From NCBI RefSeq assembly GCF_963678635.1, contig NC_087068.1, positions 32,242,318-32,306,317 on the forward strand: a stretch of DNA of 64,000 nucleotides, read 5' to 3'. The DNA comes from Symsagittifera roscoffensis (Eukaryota; Xenacoelomorpha; Acoela; Convolutidae). Positions within the stretch are counted from its first letter, which is position 1. Each line of letters begins with the position of its first letter. The notes beneath the pieces were generated by a model. It had not been told where the DNA came from. It did not search any database and worked only from the letters and a program-made list of their open reading frames with translations. Both the position numbers and the translations under genes were made by a program. Below are positions 46,591 to 58,494 of the stretch, piece after piece.

Positions 46591-47513
46591 ATACAGCAAA
46601 AAGTTTGAAAGAAACAAAAATCAATGATAAAAATTTGGAATTTTTTATAGTTTTCTTCTGTGTTTTTTTGTTCTTTCACTTGTTCATGGGATTTGTTGAA
46701 AGTGGGATCAGTACTTGTCAAAATAACTGGACTAAGTCACCAAAACAATTGTTAAATAAAGAATTCTGAATTAATGTTAATCATACTCAGTCTAGCGGCA
46801 TCAGTTATCAATCAGACTTATGAAGATGGCAAGGAGATGTTGTGATGCAGCTTGAAGAAAATCAGCTGGATAATGCTGTAGTGTTTCAATAGTGATCATA
46901 AACACTCAAAGCCGTAAAAATGGGCAACCGTCTTATGTTAAAACGATAAGCAAGTAATTCTCCTGCAAACTATAATTTTTTGAATCAAATGGGATCGATT
47001 ATACTAAGTTGCAAAAAGTTTAAACAGGCAGAATTTAAGAAAAAAGAGCAATCTGCCTATATATTTTTTCAGTTTTTGTTTCCAAATATCAATTTTCTGG
47101 TGACCATGACACCTAATGTCTGTTCTAGCAATTAGTTTTTGCAGGCATTAGTTGTTTGAAAAGGGTCATTTCCGCTTTGTATTCAATTTTTCTCTGTTCC
47201 AATTTTTTGCAGCTCTCTACAGGGTGTTTCCCGTACCCAACAAAGGCTTCTAGTTTGAACAAAATTTTGACTCTTTGTCCTTCCCCACCCCACCTGCAAA
47301 ATTTTGCTAGTAAATTTTTTGTTCACAGTCTTTGATTGGTTACACTAGCCATCAGCTTAGTGTATTATTACGGACTTTCTTTTTTATAATCTAACTCGCA
47401 AATAAAAGTGTTCATTAAAATTGCTCACTTATTTGGAAATTTCACTGTATCGTTGGAAATTGCATAGCATCTGTTCTCTGCTTTATTTGTGGCTAGTGTT
47501 TGTGACCTATGAA

Positions 47514-47583
47514 GCGTCCGTGGCTGAGTGATTAGTGCGTGAAACTAATAATCTCTAGGTCGCAGGTTCGAATCTCAGACGTA
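47514..47583 (+). mobile_element. tRNA-like sequence (pseudogene or SINE head)
   Basis: A box TGGCTGAGTGA at 47521 and B box GGTTCGAATCT at 47565 are correctly spaced. The acceptor GCGTCCG pairs with CAGACGT apart from one mismatch and one G-U. The anticodon and T stems do not pair well. The loop CTAATAA recalls tRNA-Ile(AAT). About 65 bases downstream, GCTCTTTTCC and GGAAAAGAGC form an inverted pair. Confidence 0.5.
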
Positions 47584-48100
47584 GTCGAATTTGCTAATTT
47601 GAGGCTTCTTTCTACTTTTTTATTGAAATTTACAGAGCTGCTTTAGCTCTTTTCCACCCAAAAAAATTCAAATGTGGGGGGGGGGGCTGGAAAAGAGCCG
47701 TTGCTTTTTGTCATGTTCTCGCTAGTGTTCTAGAAGGTCAGCTTCGCCTCTGTGAACCTTGATATACGGACCAACTAGGCCATGAGAATCATATTTTATC
47801 TTCATATTTAACCTAGTAAAACCCCTCGTAACACCATAAAATTGATGCTTGTGTTAAGGAAAAGAAAAAGAGCCCAAGTTTTATATAAAAAACTCAACAT
47901 AAATTTTGTGTTTCCTGCATTGTTACTTAATCTTTTTTTAAAAGTTTTATAATCGTTTTACTGCTCCGCCGCAACGAGATAAACGTTTATTCTGCATGAT
48001 TTGAGAATAGAAAAAAGTCGTGTCAATACAATGCAAATAAGCACTTGTTATACCAAGTGCTACTTTGCATTAGTTTGCTGCAATTATTACAAGACTTCAG

Positions 48101-48172
48101 AACGTGTGGCCGAGTGGTTATCGCAAAGGTCCACCTAATAAAAGATCAGGGGTTTGAGACCCACCAGGAGCA
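48101..48172 (+). mobile_element. tRNA-like sequence (pseudogene or SINE head)
   Basis: A box TGGCCGAGTGG (48107) and B-box-like GGTTTGAGACC (48151) occur at tRNA spacing, with a Ser/Leu-type D arm. The acceptor stem does not form. The loop-like CTAATAA is shared with the neighbour at 47514. Confidence 0.45.
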
Positions 48173-49734
48173 TTTTTCTAGATAGAAATAGACTAGATTT
48201 AGCGAACTTTTGATCAGAAATAAAAATCAGAAAGAAAAAAATTTAAGAAAATGCCTGCTTTATTTAAATTTTCAAAATTAGTTTCTGATCAGATGTTTGG
48301 ATTAGAAGTTAGTTATTTTTCGACGGAAATGAAAAAAAGTGTTCAGTATGGGTTTCAAAACGTGTTTTTTTTTTTTAAAAGTTTTCATTTCACCAAGATT
48401 TGGTTCCTGGAAGTGATTTTTTTTTGCAGTAGACAGCAAAAATTTGTGAAGTTCTTGTGAAGTAAATCATTGAGTTGGATTTTTTGTTCTCGTATTTTTT
48501 TGAGCAATTTACTGAAAATTCAATATATTTTGAACTGAACAAGGTTATACTGTGCTGAATTGAAACAACCGGATAAAATGAACTAAAACAGAATTTTCAA
48601 TCTTTTTTTTCACACTTGCTTATACTCGGCCAAAAAAAGATGAGGACGAAAATTGCTCGGAATTTTATCAACGTTTTTATGGTGCAATTTGTTTTGCAAA
48701 CTTTCAAACTAAAGTTACTCGTTTAAAACGAGTCAATTCATTTGGTTCAAAATAAAGGAGCTAAACAGTTTTAAGGGTCAGTTGTAGTTATTTTTTTGTC
48801 AGTTGTAGTTATCAGTTGAGCCTGTTTAGTTTCTTAATCAAATGAATCAAATAAAATACCCTGTTTTATGGTTGTTTTTTTTTAGTTCGAAATTTAACTT
48901 TAAAATGCACCATAAAAACTGGTTAAGTTTCAAGCGATTTTTGTCATCATCATTTTGGGCCCAATATAACCGAGTTTGAGAAAAACTTGAAAACATGTTT
49001 AAAAATTCAGTTTTAATTCAATTTATCCGGTTGTACTAATTCAGCACTATAGAAGCTTGTTCAGCTCAATTTGCATTGAAATTTCATTAATTCGCCCAAA
49101 AAAATGCGTGAAGAGATGAAATGCAACTCATTAAATTATAACCTCAGACCTTGGAAAATTTTTGCTTACTACTGCGAAAAGAATCACTTCAATAACCCAA
49201 ACATTTGTGAAATGAGAGAGGGTTTGTAAAAACAAGTTTTGAAAACACCCTGAATAGCTTTCCGGGATTCAGTTCAGAACGATTTTCACTGGGGCTTTAA
49301 AAACCCTGCTTAAGTCATTGAAATTTACGCGTTGAGCGTCACAGATAAAAAGAAGTTGAAAATGCGCATTGTCTAACGATTTGCGCGCTTAACTGTTTGC
49401 ACACGATGGGCAAAATTGGTCTAGATAAAAAAGTTAACTAGAGCAAACGTATTGTTATTGGTTATCAACTTCATTAATCTGAACAAAAAACTGGATGAGT
49501 TACATGTGAAATTGATTATGTTTTCCCGCAAATTGAAGAGAGTAGCTTGTCTCAGAACACGGGGTTTTTCGCCGAACTTCTAAAGCAATTACAGTTATAA
49601 TCGGTAATCGGTGTTGTAATTGCTTCAATTAGATAAGTTGACTTGATAAAAATAGTTTTTTTTTCTTCATCCTAAGAAAACGAAGATAATCTGAGCTTGG
49701 CGTGGTTTCTTTCCCGCATCAGTTTTTGAAGGAA

Positions 49735-49950
49735 AGTTATAGTGATTAAATTAGTTCACAATTTGATTTCAGTTTCACTCTAGTTGTTGCAATCTAGTTA
49801 ACCTATCTGTCTGGCGCTAACTGGTAATTAACCTTCGGAGGTGTCTGTCACCTTTGGATGACCGCTATTTCATTATCTCCGACTAACTTTCTATATTGCA
49901 GTCCTTAACTTTAGCGTACAATAACTACCTATCGAAATCTTCTTTTCACA
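49735..49950 (+). repeat. element 2, 5' LTR
   Basis: It matches the 3' LTR at 53730-53945 with a constant offset of 3,995 and no gaps. The first bases are altered (AGTTAT against TGTCAT in the 3' copy). It ends CTTTTCACA. No clear 5-bp target duplication is visible (AGGAA before, AGTGG after the element). Confidence 0.92.
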
Positions 49951-49968
49951 TGGCGCAATAAATAGGTC
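49951..49968 (+). other. element 2, probable primer-binding site
   Basis: TGGCGCAATAAATAGGTC starts directly after the 5' LTR, as a primer-binding site should, and opens with the usual TGG. I cannot name the matching tRNA. Confidence 0.45.
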
Positions 49969-49989
49969 AGAGTGGGGAGAACCCACTGG

Positions 49990-50830
49990 GAATTACGTTG
50001 TTTTGGCCCACTAAGTTAGCCGACCCTTCAATGCTATGGGAGTTTTGGTTCATTCGGTTTCAATGGGGAATGGTGGCCAAACCCGACATCAATCCGAAAA
50101 ACTTTTACTACGCCAGCACGCTATCAACAGCTCAAATTACGGCACTACCGGAGGAGGTAGATGGAAAAAATCGGCTGGCGGCCGAGCAATTTTTGATATC
50201 GAACTTGTACCGATGCCCTAGAAACTGAGTTCAAGAAAGAACGAAATGAGACCTACGAGACCTTTCAGCTATTGGCAAGGAAGCTACATATTGGAGAATC
50301 ATTGGAGCAGTTCCATTCGGTTTTGAGTGGACCAGCAGCACGGTGCAATTTCGGATAATTGGAGACTAGAATTTTAAGAGACGTGTTTATTGTAAACATG
50401 AACAATAGAGAGGCACAAAACGAACTATGTCGATCAACAAAAACACCACAGGAGATGTATCGCATAGCACTATCATACGGGCGTGGAGACAAGTACGCAA
50501 AGACGTATGTGTCAGAAACCGGGGGAGCAACGACCAGCGGCACCACCGGTGGAGCGTTCCAAATCAAAACGGAACCGGTGGGGACAATCCGAGGCGGATA
50601 TCGGAATAGCAGGCAGCACGGACGCGGATCGTTCAATGGACAAGCAGACCTGAGAGGGGGAGCATCTAAGAGGTGCTATAACTGCGACCAACCCAACTTT
50701 AACACAGAATATCTGTCCAGATGCCCGGCTAGGAGTGTGACTTGTAATTTTTGCCGAAAGACCGGACACTATAAAATATACCTGTCGGGGAAGCATACTA
50801 ACCGCGGAAGATCTGCGGTGGGATTGATCC
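49990..50830 (+). pseudogene. element 2: gag-like region with degenerate zinc knuckles
   Basis: A Gag-type stretch shows KLHIGESLEQFHSVLSGPAA and, after a TAA near 50356, DVFIVNMNNREAQNEL. Two Cys-rich knuckles follow (CYNC... and CNFCRKTGHYK); the first lacks the expected His spacing and the second its last Cys. The N-terminal part is in another frame (49998-50228). Confidence 0.75.
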
Positions 50831-51019
50831 AGAACCAGGAGGAGGTGGACGTTAGCGAAATCGGAGACTCTGAGGATGATTTTTCGCAGCACGAAAATTC
50901 AGTTGGATGGGTCAACACGCGGAAGAAAAGGCAACGCTCGTGGGATTCGGACAGGTCAGGAGATTTTGTTGTTATGGTCATAAAATCTAGAAAGGAAACC
51001 AAGTTGAAAGTAGCCGGCG

Positions 51020-51330
51020 CTAAATTACCAATTAAGGTTAATGGTAAGCAAACAAGTGTTTGTATAGATAGCGGATCGCCGATCTCAAAATTCACCTTCG
51101 GAGAACTAAAACGAACATTGGGCTCCGCAGGTGTAAACCTAAACGAGCTAAGACCGGAGAATAATGAGTTCAAGGATAACGGCTACAATCCCCTACATCT
51201 GTTAGGAACGACGACAGTGCTACTAGAGACGAACGGATGGGCGATCGATGTGAGAATCAAGGTGATAGGAGGAAATAAACCGTCGATCATTGGAAGGGAC
51301 TTAATGACAAATCTTGGTTCAGAAATATTG
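51020..51330 (+). pseudogene. element 2: aspartic protease
   Basis: CIDSGSPIS carries the catalytic D-S-G and IIGRDLM is the conserved C-terminal motif of retropepsins. It is continuous with the Gag-like frame. Confidence 0.8.
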
Positions 51331-51507
51331 CAGAAAACACCGGAGCAGAAGGTGATGTCAGTTCAAGGAGAACAACCGGGGGCCAAGATATCAAGCGTGG
51401 AGGAATCATTAGACCCTTTTCAGACCTATTTCAGTAAGCAATCAAGAATATTTTTCGTAGAGTTGGTAAAATTGAGAACTACAAGGTACAAGCGGAATTT
51501 TTTTAGA

Positions 51508-52340
51508 CGTTAACACCAATACAACAGAAAGGACGGAGAGTACCGATAACAGTGCAGGACATGGTCGATAAGGAAATTAGTAAACTTTTGCAGCAAGGGC
51601 ACATCGATAAACTTGAAGAATGTTCGGACAAATACTTTGTCTCTCCAATTGTAATTACGGTGAAGAAAGATGGGTCAGTAAAATTAGCATTAGAATCAAG
51701 GGAACTAAATAAACAGGTCCAAAAGAAAAAATCTCAAATCAAAGAGCTCATGGATACTGTAGGGCAAACGATAAGTGAACGGAAAACTGGGGACGTATAT
51801 TTTTCTACAAGGGATCTCACATACGCTTACGGCCAGCTGCCAATTAATCCGAAAACAAGCGTTCAATGCAGTTTCTCGTTAGTGGGGGAAAATCAACTGG
51901 AACGTACCGCTTTGGGACAGGGTTTTATGGCCTCACGACCATGCCGGCGGAATTCCAAAGAGTGACGGATGCAATTTTATCGGAATTTCCATAGGCACAC
52001 GGGTTCATAGATGATATCCTGGTTGTCACGAAAGGCACTGAAACCGAACACATATCGACTATCAAGAAGATTTTACGGAAATTAGATCGGGAAAACATGT
52101 CGCTAAAACTTACTAAGAGCCAGTTTGCACGGAAAGAGTGTGAATGGTTGGGGCATAATATAACTTGCGCCGGAATTACACCGCTAATCCGAAAAACGGA
52201 GCCGATCGAGTCCTAAAATTCCCCTAAAACAGTCTCGCAATTGAAATCGTTAATGGGCTTTATCCATAGTCTACACAAATATCTCCCAGCACTCGCGGAA
52301 TTGTCGGCCCCGCTACGCCCTTTATTAGGCCGGAAAATGA
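51508..52340 (+). pseudogene. element 2: reverse transcriptase, broken
   Basis: It opens with GRRVPITVQDMVDKEISKLL and shows VTVKKDGSVKLALESRELN, DLTYAYGQLPI and, after a frameshift and an in-frame TAG at 51992, the active-site motif FIDD at 52004-52015. KSQFARKECEWLGH and LKSLMGFIHSLHKYLP belong to the thumb and connection. Confidence 0.88.
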
Positions 52341-52344
52341 ATAT

Positions 52345-52850
52345 ATCTGGACTATTGAGTGTCAGATATCGTTCGATAATCTAAAAAAGCAAGTAGCTAA
52401 CATAGTGGAACTACGGCATTTTGATATACATCGTGATACAAGAATCGTCTGTGACGCAAGCCGTAACGGGCTTAGTGCGGTTCTTGAACAACTTACTTCC
52501 GATGGATGGAGGCCGATACCCTTCGCATCTCGGTACTTCAATGATGCTGAAAAGAAGTATTCAACGAATCAATTGGAAATGCTTGCTGTTGTGTGGGGGG
52601 CTAAATACTTCCGAAGTTACATTTTGGGAAGGAAATTCTTAATCGTCACGGATCATAAGGCTTAAGTTTCGTTGCTAAATGGAAATAATAAAAAGAAAAA
52701 GACCCTGTTTAGCAGATTAACCCGGTGGCTAGATCGCCTTATACCGTTTGATTTTGAAGTGGAACACAAACCCGTAGCTAAAATTGGCCTCGCGGATTAT
52801 CTATCAAGACATCCAATTTTAGACGCTAAGCCGGTCAGTACTTAGGATTC
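52345..52850 (+). pseudogene. element 2: RNase H
   Basis: Motifs VCDASRNGLSA, QLEMLAVVWGAKYF and VTDHKA are present, then a stop just after TDHKA. The domain ends LADYLSRHP. Its start (RDTR-CDAS-NGL) is closely similar to element 1, so the two elements are relatives. Confidence 0.88.
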
Positions 52851-53515
52851 CCTGTTTACGGTGGGGAAAAATATCCTAAATCGCTCCGCACTCGGTTTTA
52901 AAAAGCAACATTTCTCCAAATACACCACAGGCACTTATCAAAACACCGCAGGAAACAAGACGAAACGAAGCGGGATCATGAATAACGAGAATAATTCGGG
53001 CTCTGACGAGGACAAATATTTGCCATTAGTGGCGAAACGTACAATAAGCCAAGCAGCAACGCAGACGACGACAAGAATGAACGTGACAGAACCGCATGGG
53101 AGTAATTCGGGGGCAAGCATCGAATTGGGGAGGGAAGCAACGTCAGGTGGGGGTACAGCCAATAGAAATGACGACAATCCTACCGAGCAATTACGAGACG
53201 GCAACGGACTACACTCTTGTATGAGAGGCGGAGATCGAAACAAACCGGCGAAACAAAAACAATGCGGAGGAAAATTGAAAGGAGACGGAGCGCGACGATG
53301 CAGCACCTGGGGCAATATCGGATATTCCACAGGCCGGAAACAAGAAACGGGTGAGAAAGCAACGGCTTGTCTCACATTCCAGCCAAGAATCGGCGAGTTC
53401 ACAGGATGAGACCTCTTCGAGACGTTCGGGAAGAAAACGTACGGCCGTGAACAAGATGGGCGCAGTCATGATTGATAACATCCAAAAAGTGGAAAAAGAC
53501 GCAAAGAAATAAAGA
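52851..53515 (+). pseudogene. element 2: hydrophilic tail
   Basis: A polar Asn/Ser/Thr/Gly-rich region, open at 52861-53409, then in another frame a basic end (RRSGRKRTAVNKMGAVMIDN). The basic end corresponds to the Pol tail of element 1; what lies between may be the equivalent of element 1's spacer. Confidence 0.55.
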
Positions 53516-53718
53516 GGAGGAAAAAGTATGAAACTACACTAAGAAAAAAAACTATTCCAAAGTCCAGGGAGAGGGCATGCCGTAGAGCGGTGAAAACTCA
53601 ATCGTTTAGTTAAACTTTGTTGATCTCAATAAATCAAAACTCTAGCTAAAACTTTGTCCTTAATTTTCATCTATTACGTTTCATCGAGTATCTAAAGTTT
53701 AGTTTTTCATTCTCTCGC

Positions 53719-53729
53719 AAGAAGGGGAA
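53719..53729 (+). other. element 2, polypurine tract
   Basis: AAGAAGGGGAA directly precedes the 3' LTR. Confidence 0.85.
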
Positions 53730-53945
53730 TGTCATAGTGATTAAATTAGTTCACAATTTGTTTTCAATTTCATTCTAGTTGTTGCAATCTAGTTAACCTA
53801 TCCGTATGGCGCTAACAGGTAATTTACCTTCGGAGTTGTCTGTCACCTTTGGATGACCACTATTTCATTATCTCCGACTAACTTTCTATATTGCAGTCCT
53901 TAACTTTAACATACAAAATTTACCTATCGAAATCGTCTTTTCACA
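53730..53945 (+). repeat. element 2, 3' LTR
   Basis: It begins TGTCATAGTG and ends CTTTTCACA, giving the expected TG...CA ends. It is collinear with the 5' LTR. Confidence 0.93.
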
Positions 53946-54620
53946 AGTGGTAATGATTAACGTGATTTGAGCATATCTTATTTGCTCTTTCAATACTTTA
54001 ATACTCAAAATTTATCTTTGATGCTGAAAGCGTACCCGCACTGACAAAGAGAGAAATCAAATTATCTCATTCAGATAATTCAGCTCTTTGATAATCTCAA
54101 TTTTAGTTGATTGTAGGTCGATTTAAGATGATCCAAAAATTTACCGCTAAAGTTATCCAATGCAATCAATTTGAAACAAATTTGAATCAGTTTTTTTGAA
54201 AATTTTTAAACGTTCTATGCAGATTAAATATAAGTTAAAGTAGTTTTTTTGCTCATTTATACAGATTTTGCTGATTTTTTTCTAGCTATTAACTAATTTT
54301 ATTAGATTGGAAATAAAATTTTTTAATCTGAAACAATTTTAGTTGAAACTTTGCTTTTCAATTGAAATATTGTGCCGATATTTGACCTAGAAAATATGGA
54401 TACTTTTATGTGAATTTCTTTCATCTGAAATAAATGGTTTCAAATAGGGTTATTTGAACATTTTGGTTCTTTTTGCTTTTTAAATGTCCACTAAAAATTC
54501 TGATCTTAAAATGACTCTTGATGAAACTTTGCTTATTTTTTATATCACCGCGGAAATTTTTTGGTTTGCGGTAAACAAATCTCCTCAAAGGGCTGTAGCT
54601 GACCCTAAAACTGACAGAGA

Positions 54621-55045
54621 CACCAGTTGATTTAAGGGGAGGGACGGGGGGTGGACATCTCTCAGGGATTCGACCCCATGCCGACCCAAATTGTCCCCCT
54701 TTGTACTATTTTGAGATAATCGTTTTTGGCCGACTGACCCTGAAATTTTTTAAAGGCGCTTTTGGCATCAAAATATTTTAATTTTGAGGGGAGAGCGCGT
54801 GCCGAAAAAAAAAGCAATTTTTTGGTCAAATTTTTCCAAAAAAAGCCTAAAACGCCTTTTTGCTCTGTTTTTTTTTTCAAAAACTTGCCTGCGGCGCAGA
54901 ACATTTGCTCAAAATTGGGTCTTTATAGTGATTTTGGAGACCTTAGAAATCAATTTAGTCGACCTAAAAAAATCGACTAAATTTTCGAGTTTTTTTGAGA
55001 ATCCCTCCTCCCCCCCCCCCCGGGAAAATCCTAGAGCTGCCCCTG
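54621..55045 (-). mobile_element. hAT-like MITE, copy 3
   Basis: A 425-bp element in opposite orientation to the other two, flanked by the perfect 8-bp duplication GACAGAGA (54613-54620 and 55046-55053). On the minus strand it starts CAGGGGCAGCTCTAGG and contains the same interior blocks, including CTGCGCCGCAGGC. Confidence 0.88.
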
Positions 55046-55616
55046 GACAGAGATAATTGTTGATTGCAGATTTTTCTCACATTTTGGTACAAACGTTATA
55101 ATAATATACGATTTTGTTCAATTTTTTCTTTTTGGTTTCTTGCGAAATTCTATCTAAATCGTAATAAGTTATAAGTTAAAGTCTGTTGCAAATTGGTTTA
55201 CTTAAGCAATTGGCTTTTATACAATCGACTATCATATTTCTTATAACCTCTATAAAAAATCATTTTAAATCGATTTTATTCTAAGTTTTGTCGGAGGGGG
55301 TAAACGGACTTTTTTCTCGCACAAAAAACTGTTCCGAGTTGAAATCAGGCAAGCTAGTTGGGCATGTGTTACCTTATAGACTCAATAACATTTATTACCT
55401 TATAAAATTCAAAACTTAATAAATTGAATTTTTTGGATTTTGACAGTCCAACATTTATAATTTAATTATCAAAATTTTTTTGAAGAAAAACTATGGGAAA
55501 CCAACCAAGTAAAGGGCAGTCGGAACAGTCAGGGATTTCCCATGATTTAGAGAGTCATATGTAGCTTGTAACTGGCTTAAGATCCACACCGCTTTGCGTA
55601 GTTAGCACTTTAAGTG

Positions 55617-55816
55617 NNNNNNNNNNNNNNNNNNNNNNNNNNNNNNNNNNNNNNNNNNNNNNNNNNNNNNNNNNNNNNNNNNNNNNNNNNNNNNNNNNNN
55701 NNNNNNNNNNNNNNNNNNNNNNNNNNNNNNNNNNNNNNNNNNNNNNNNNNNNNNNNNNNNNNNNNNNNNNNNNNNNNNNNNNNNNNNNNNNNNNNNNNNN
55801 NNNNNNNNNNNNNNNN
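55617..55816. other. assembly gap (200 N)
   Basis: Exactly 200 N, probably a placeholder of unknown true length. It falls where the missing 3' exons of unc80 would be expected. Confidence 1.
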
Positions 55817-56279
55817 ATTAGAACCTGGGCAGCACCATTTCCTTTTTCATCTAAACGTTTTTATTCAAGTTTCAACTTGTTGGCGGTCATTGAGGAGCTC
55901 AAGGTCTCTACATTGGGAATATTTTTTTAATTGTTCGCATTTGATTTCAGTGAAAATGCGAACAGTTCCTCTTAGTGAGTATATTCTATTCATACGTCAG
56001 TGTAGCGTTCATATACATACATACACCAGCCATAAGCTCCATGTCTGTGACAGTTCTTTAGATTCCAGCTCCGTCTACTCATTAGTAGTTGACTTGTTGC
56101 TTAAGCTTAATTGCTTAAGCTCTCGAGTAGGATAATATCACTGTTGTATTCAGTTTATATTTGTCTTATGTTTTTTTTTAAATGAAAGGGTTGTGGTTTG
56201 TTTCAATCACTGAAGGCGGAAGGAGGGTTCGGGTTAGTTTTTTCATGCAAAATTAGTTACAAAACGCGGCAGAGTTGGA

Positions 56280-56545
56280 ACCGAGCCTGAATTTGCAACC
56301 GGAACCGATTCATGGCATGTCCCAGCCCGGTTGGAAAACAAACATTTCAGGCCCGACCTTTTCCCGTTCTTAATGAAAACACGAACTTCCTAAGGTGTTA
56401 ACGGAAGTGTGAAAGGTGTGAAATCTTCTAAAAGTCAGGCCTGGGCTCAGCCCGGCCCAGTTGCTGATCCTAATTTTGAGGCTCGGCCCGGCCCGTAAAA
56501 AAACCGGGCCCGGTTCCTACTGTGGTCGTCGGAGATCGACTGATA
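56280..56545. repeat. GGCCCGG/CCGGGCC-rich repeat
   Basis: Repeated AGCCCGG, GGCCCGGCCC and CCGGGCCCGG blocks occur in an otherwise AT-rich region. It may be the ends of another non-autonomous DNA element; no borders are found. Confidence 0.45.
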
Positions 56546-57834
56546 CATTAACAAGCTATTTGAGTCTTTATTTGGACTGCGGGGTCTTCTGTTTCATGCG
56601 CCCCAAAATTCATGGTTTGAGTATTTTAATAAATTCACCATGATGTTCGAATCTGATTGGTTGAAATTGATTAATACTATAAGAAATCTATAGCCTATTT
56701 TCCAGCTGTTCATTCAAATTTTTGGTAATTTTGGGCCGCATAACCGGGTGTTACCACAGGACTGCTGTAATAACGAGTTTTCTCGGCTCCAAATATATAT
56801 ATTTTAATTTTCATAATATATCAATCTAATAATTTGACTTCGAAAAGAATTTAAAATATATTTTTGCATGCTTAAATCATTTAGTAATTTTTTTATTACT
56901 CAGGCGCTTATCAAATTGGATCATTTACATTGTTCAGGCTTACAAATTGTCTAACAGAGTCTCTATTTTTTCATAGCTTGAATTATAATTAATTCAAGTT
57001 CCGCTTTTCTTCTGCGCATTTTCCGGTAAGTGCATGTCTATGATGATGGCGTCCTTAATAATAAAGGGACGTAATGATGGAAAACAAATTTCATCTAATC
57101 AGTTTGAGTATTTAGAAATCTCAACGAAAAGGAGAAAAACTCAAGTTAAGCAACTAAATTCAGGTCGCTCAATTTAAAATTGACTGATTGCGAAATGAGC
57201 AGACAATTGAATTGTCAAATGTTGTCAGATCTGAGCCTCATTGGAACTAACTTAAGCTTAAAAGTTACTTATTGTTGAAAAAATTAAAAAAGTCGATGTG
57301 TGCACGAATTGTACAGAAAACATGGCTGTACTGCTAAAATTCACTTTCTGCTAAATTTTGGGAACTGAAAATTTTCAACTTGAAAAAAAATAGTTTGCCG
57401 TCAATATCATAAAAGGAGTTATACATGTTCTTTCGATCTTTCTCTTGTTTTTGCAATCATGCTCGTTTTCTACCTGTATGTATCTAATTTTTATGTTCCG
57501 TTTTTATGAAATCTTTTTACAAAATCTTCAACAGATCAATTTATTTTAACAGTTTTCTGTATAGAAATAATTTTTTAAACTCAAATCAACCTAGTTTTTA
57601 ACATTTAATAGCTTGCGATGTATCCGCTTTTTTAAAGCGAATACATTGCTGCTTGAAAATCACTAATCAAATACCTATAACTGTTTAAGTGATCTATTTA
57701 ACTGTTCGCCAATAAGCAGACAATAAATTGATAGCTATCGCAATGTCCTAAGCAAATTTTAAATTTATTATTTCATGTCTTTTAATTCCGAACTTTGACA
57801 TTAAAACACATCCATTGAAAATTGTATTCTTATG

Positions 57835-58400
57835 TTTTAGTATTTTTTCACTTAAAATCAGTTAACACAAATAATCATCAGATTGGTTCCATTGATATAT
57901 CATTATAAATCCCTTTCAATTGTGATTCAAGCGACTATTCAAAAGTTTCGGAAAATTGTCCCAGTATCGACAAAAATCGATTTCAATTTTTTGAGTTTTA
58001 GCTCAGCTTCCAGCGAGTTAAGCAGATGAGCAAGCTTATAAAGCAACCGAGCGAGAAGAATAAGCTGTGAAAATTTCAGTTAAGCCCTGAAATTTTCGTT
58101 TTATTCCAGTAAAGTTTGTTTTAGAAATTTTTTCGGACGCAATTTTGAATATAAAAAATTGAACAATTTCTTGGATGTTTCAAAAAATTCGAAGAAACTT
58201 TTAGATTTAAAAAAAAGTCGGCAAAAAACGGCTGCCAATTTTGCCTGTTTTGCTATGACTGTCGATTATCTTTAAATTTTAGGCTTTCGTTCAATAGTTT
58301 TTATCACACCACGCTTAAAAAAGGACACTAATTTACAAAAAATTGAGAACATGATTGGATTATTCTGTGCAACTTGCACAGCAACCGACATCCTTGTTAT
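57835..58400 (+). repeat. nested-hairpin repeat, near-complete copy
   Basis: ACTTAAAATCAGTTAACAC, AATAATCATCAGATTGG, GATATATCATTATAAATCCC and AATTGTGATTCAAGCG are followed by the right end ATTATTCTGTGCAACTTGC and ACAGCAACCG. The copy is complete apart from the left palindrome. Confidence 0.75.
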
Positions 58401-58494
58401 TATTTGAGTTCACTGTAATTAACGTGTTCCGCTTTTTTTCAAATTTGGCTGAGAATCGACTGTTCAAAAGCAATTTTAAACCGAGCACAAAGTC

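Larger units (their letters stand above)
45713..49734. other. non-coding stretch after the last recognised unc80 exon
   Basis: AT-rich; either an unc80 intron or flanking DNA. It contains an LTR-like remnant (46157-46484), a nested-hairpin end (46545-46590) and two tRNA-like sequences (47514-47583, 48101-48172). I find no exon starting with the two codon bases needed after exon 30. Confidence 0.55.
49735..53945 (+). mobile_element. Ty3/gypsy LTR retrotransposon with both LTRs, decayed and lacking integrase (element 2)
   Basis: The 4.2-kb element has 216-bp LTRs, a primer-site position, a Gag-like region, zinc knuckles, an aspartic protease, RT, RNase H, a hydrophilic tail and a polypurine tract, in Ty3/gypsy order. 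The integrase zinc finger and DDE core are not found in the 900 bases between RNase H and the 3' LTR. The LTRs differ at about 17 of 216 positions by hand alignment, so the copy is not recent. Several stops and frameshifts break pol. Confidence 0.92.

Noticed and set aside
47514-47583. Functional tRNA gene
   Set aside because: The anticodon and T stems do not pair, although the A and B boxes are good.
48251-48460. Phe/Lys-rich 69-codon frame
   Set aside because: Its composition is that of AT-rich intron; there is no motif or splice context.
55951-55974. 24-base exon with good splice borders
   Set aside because: Length and phase fit unc80 but the peptide is too short and unlike UNC80; kept only as a possibility in the findings.
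55614-56135. Open frame running across the N gap
   Set aside because: It exists only because N codons carry no stops; the remainder has no coding-like composition.
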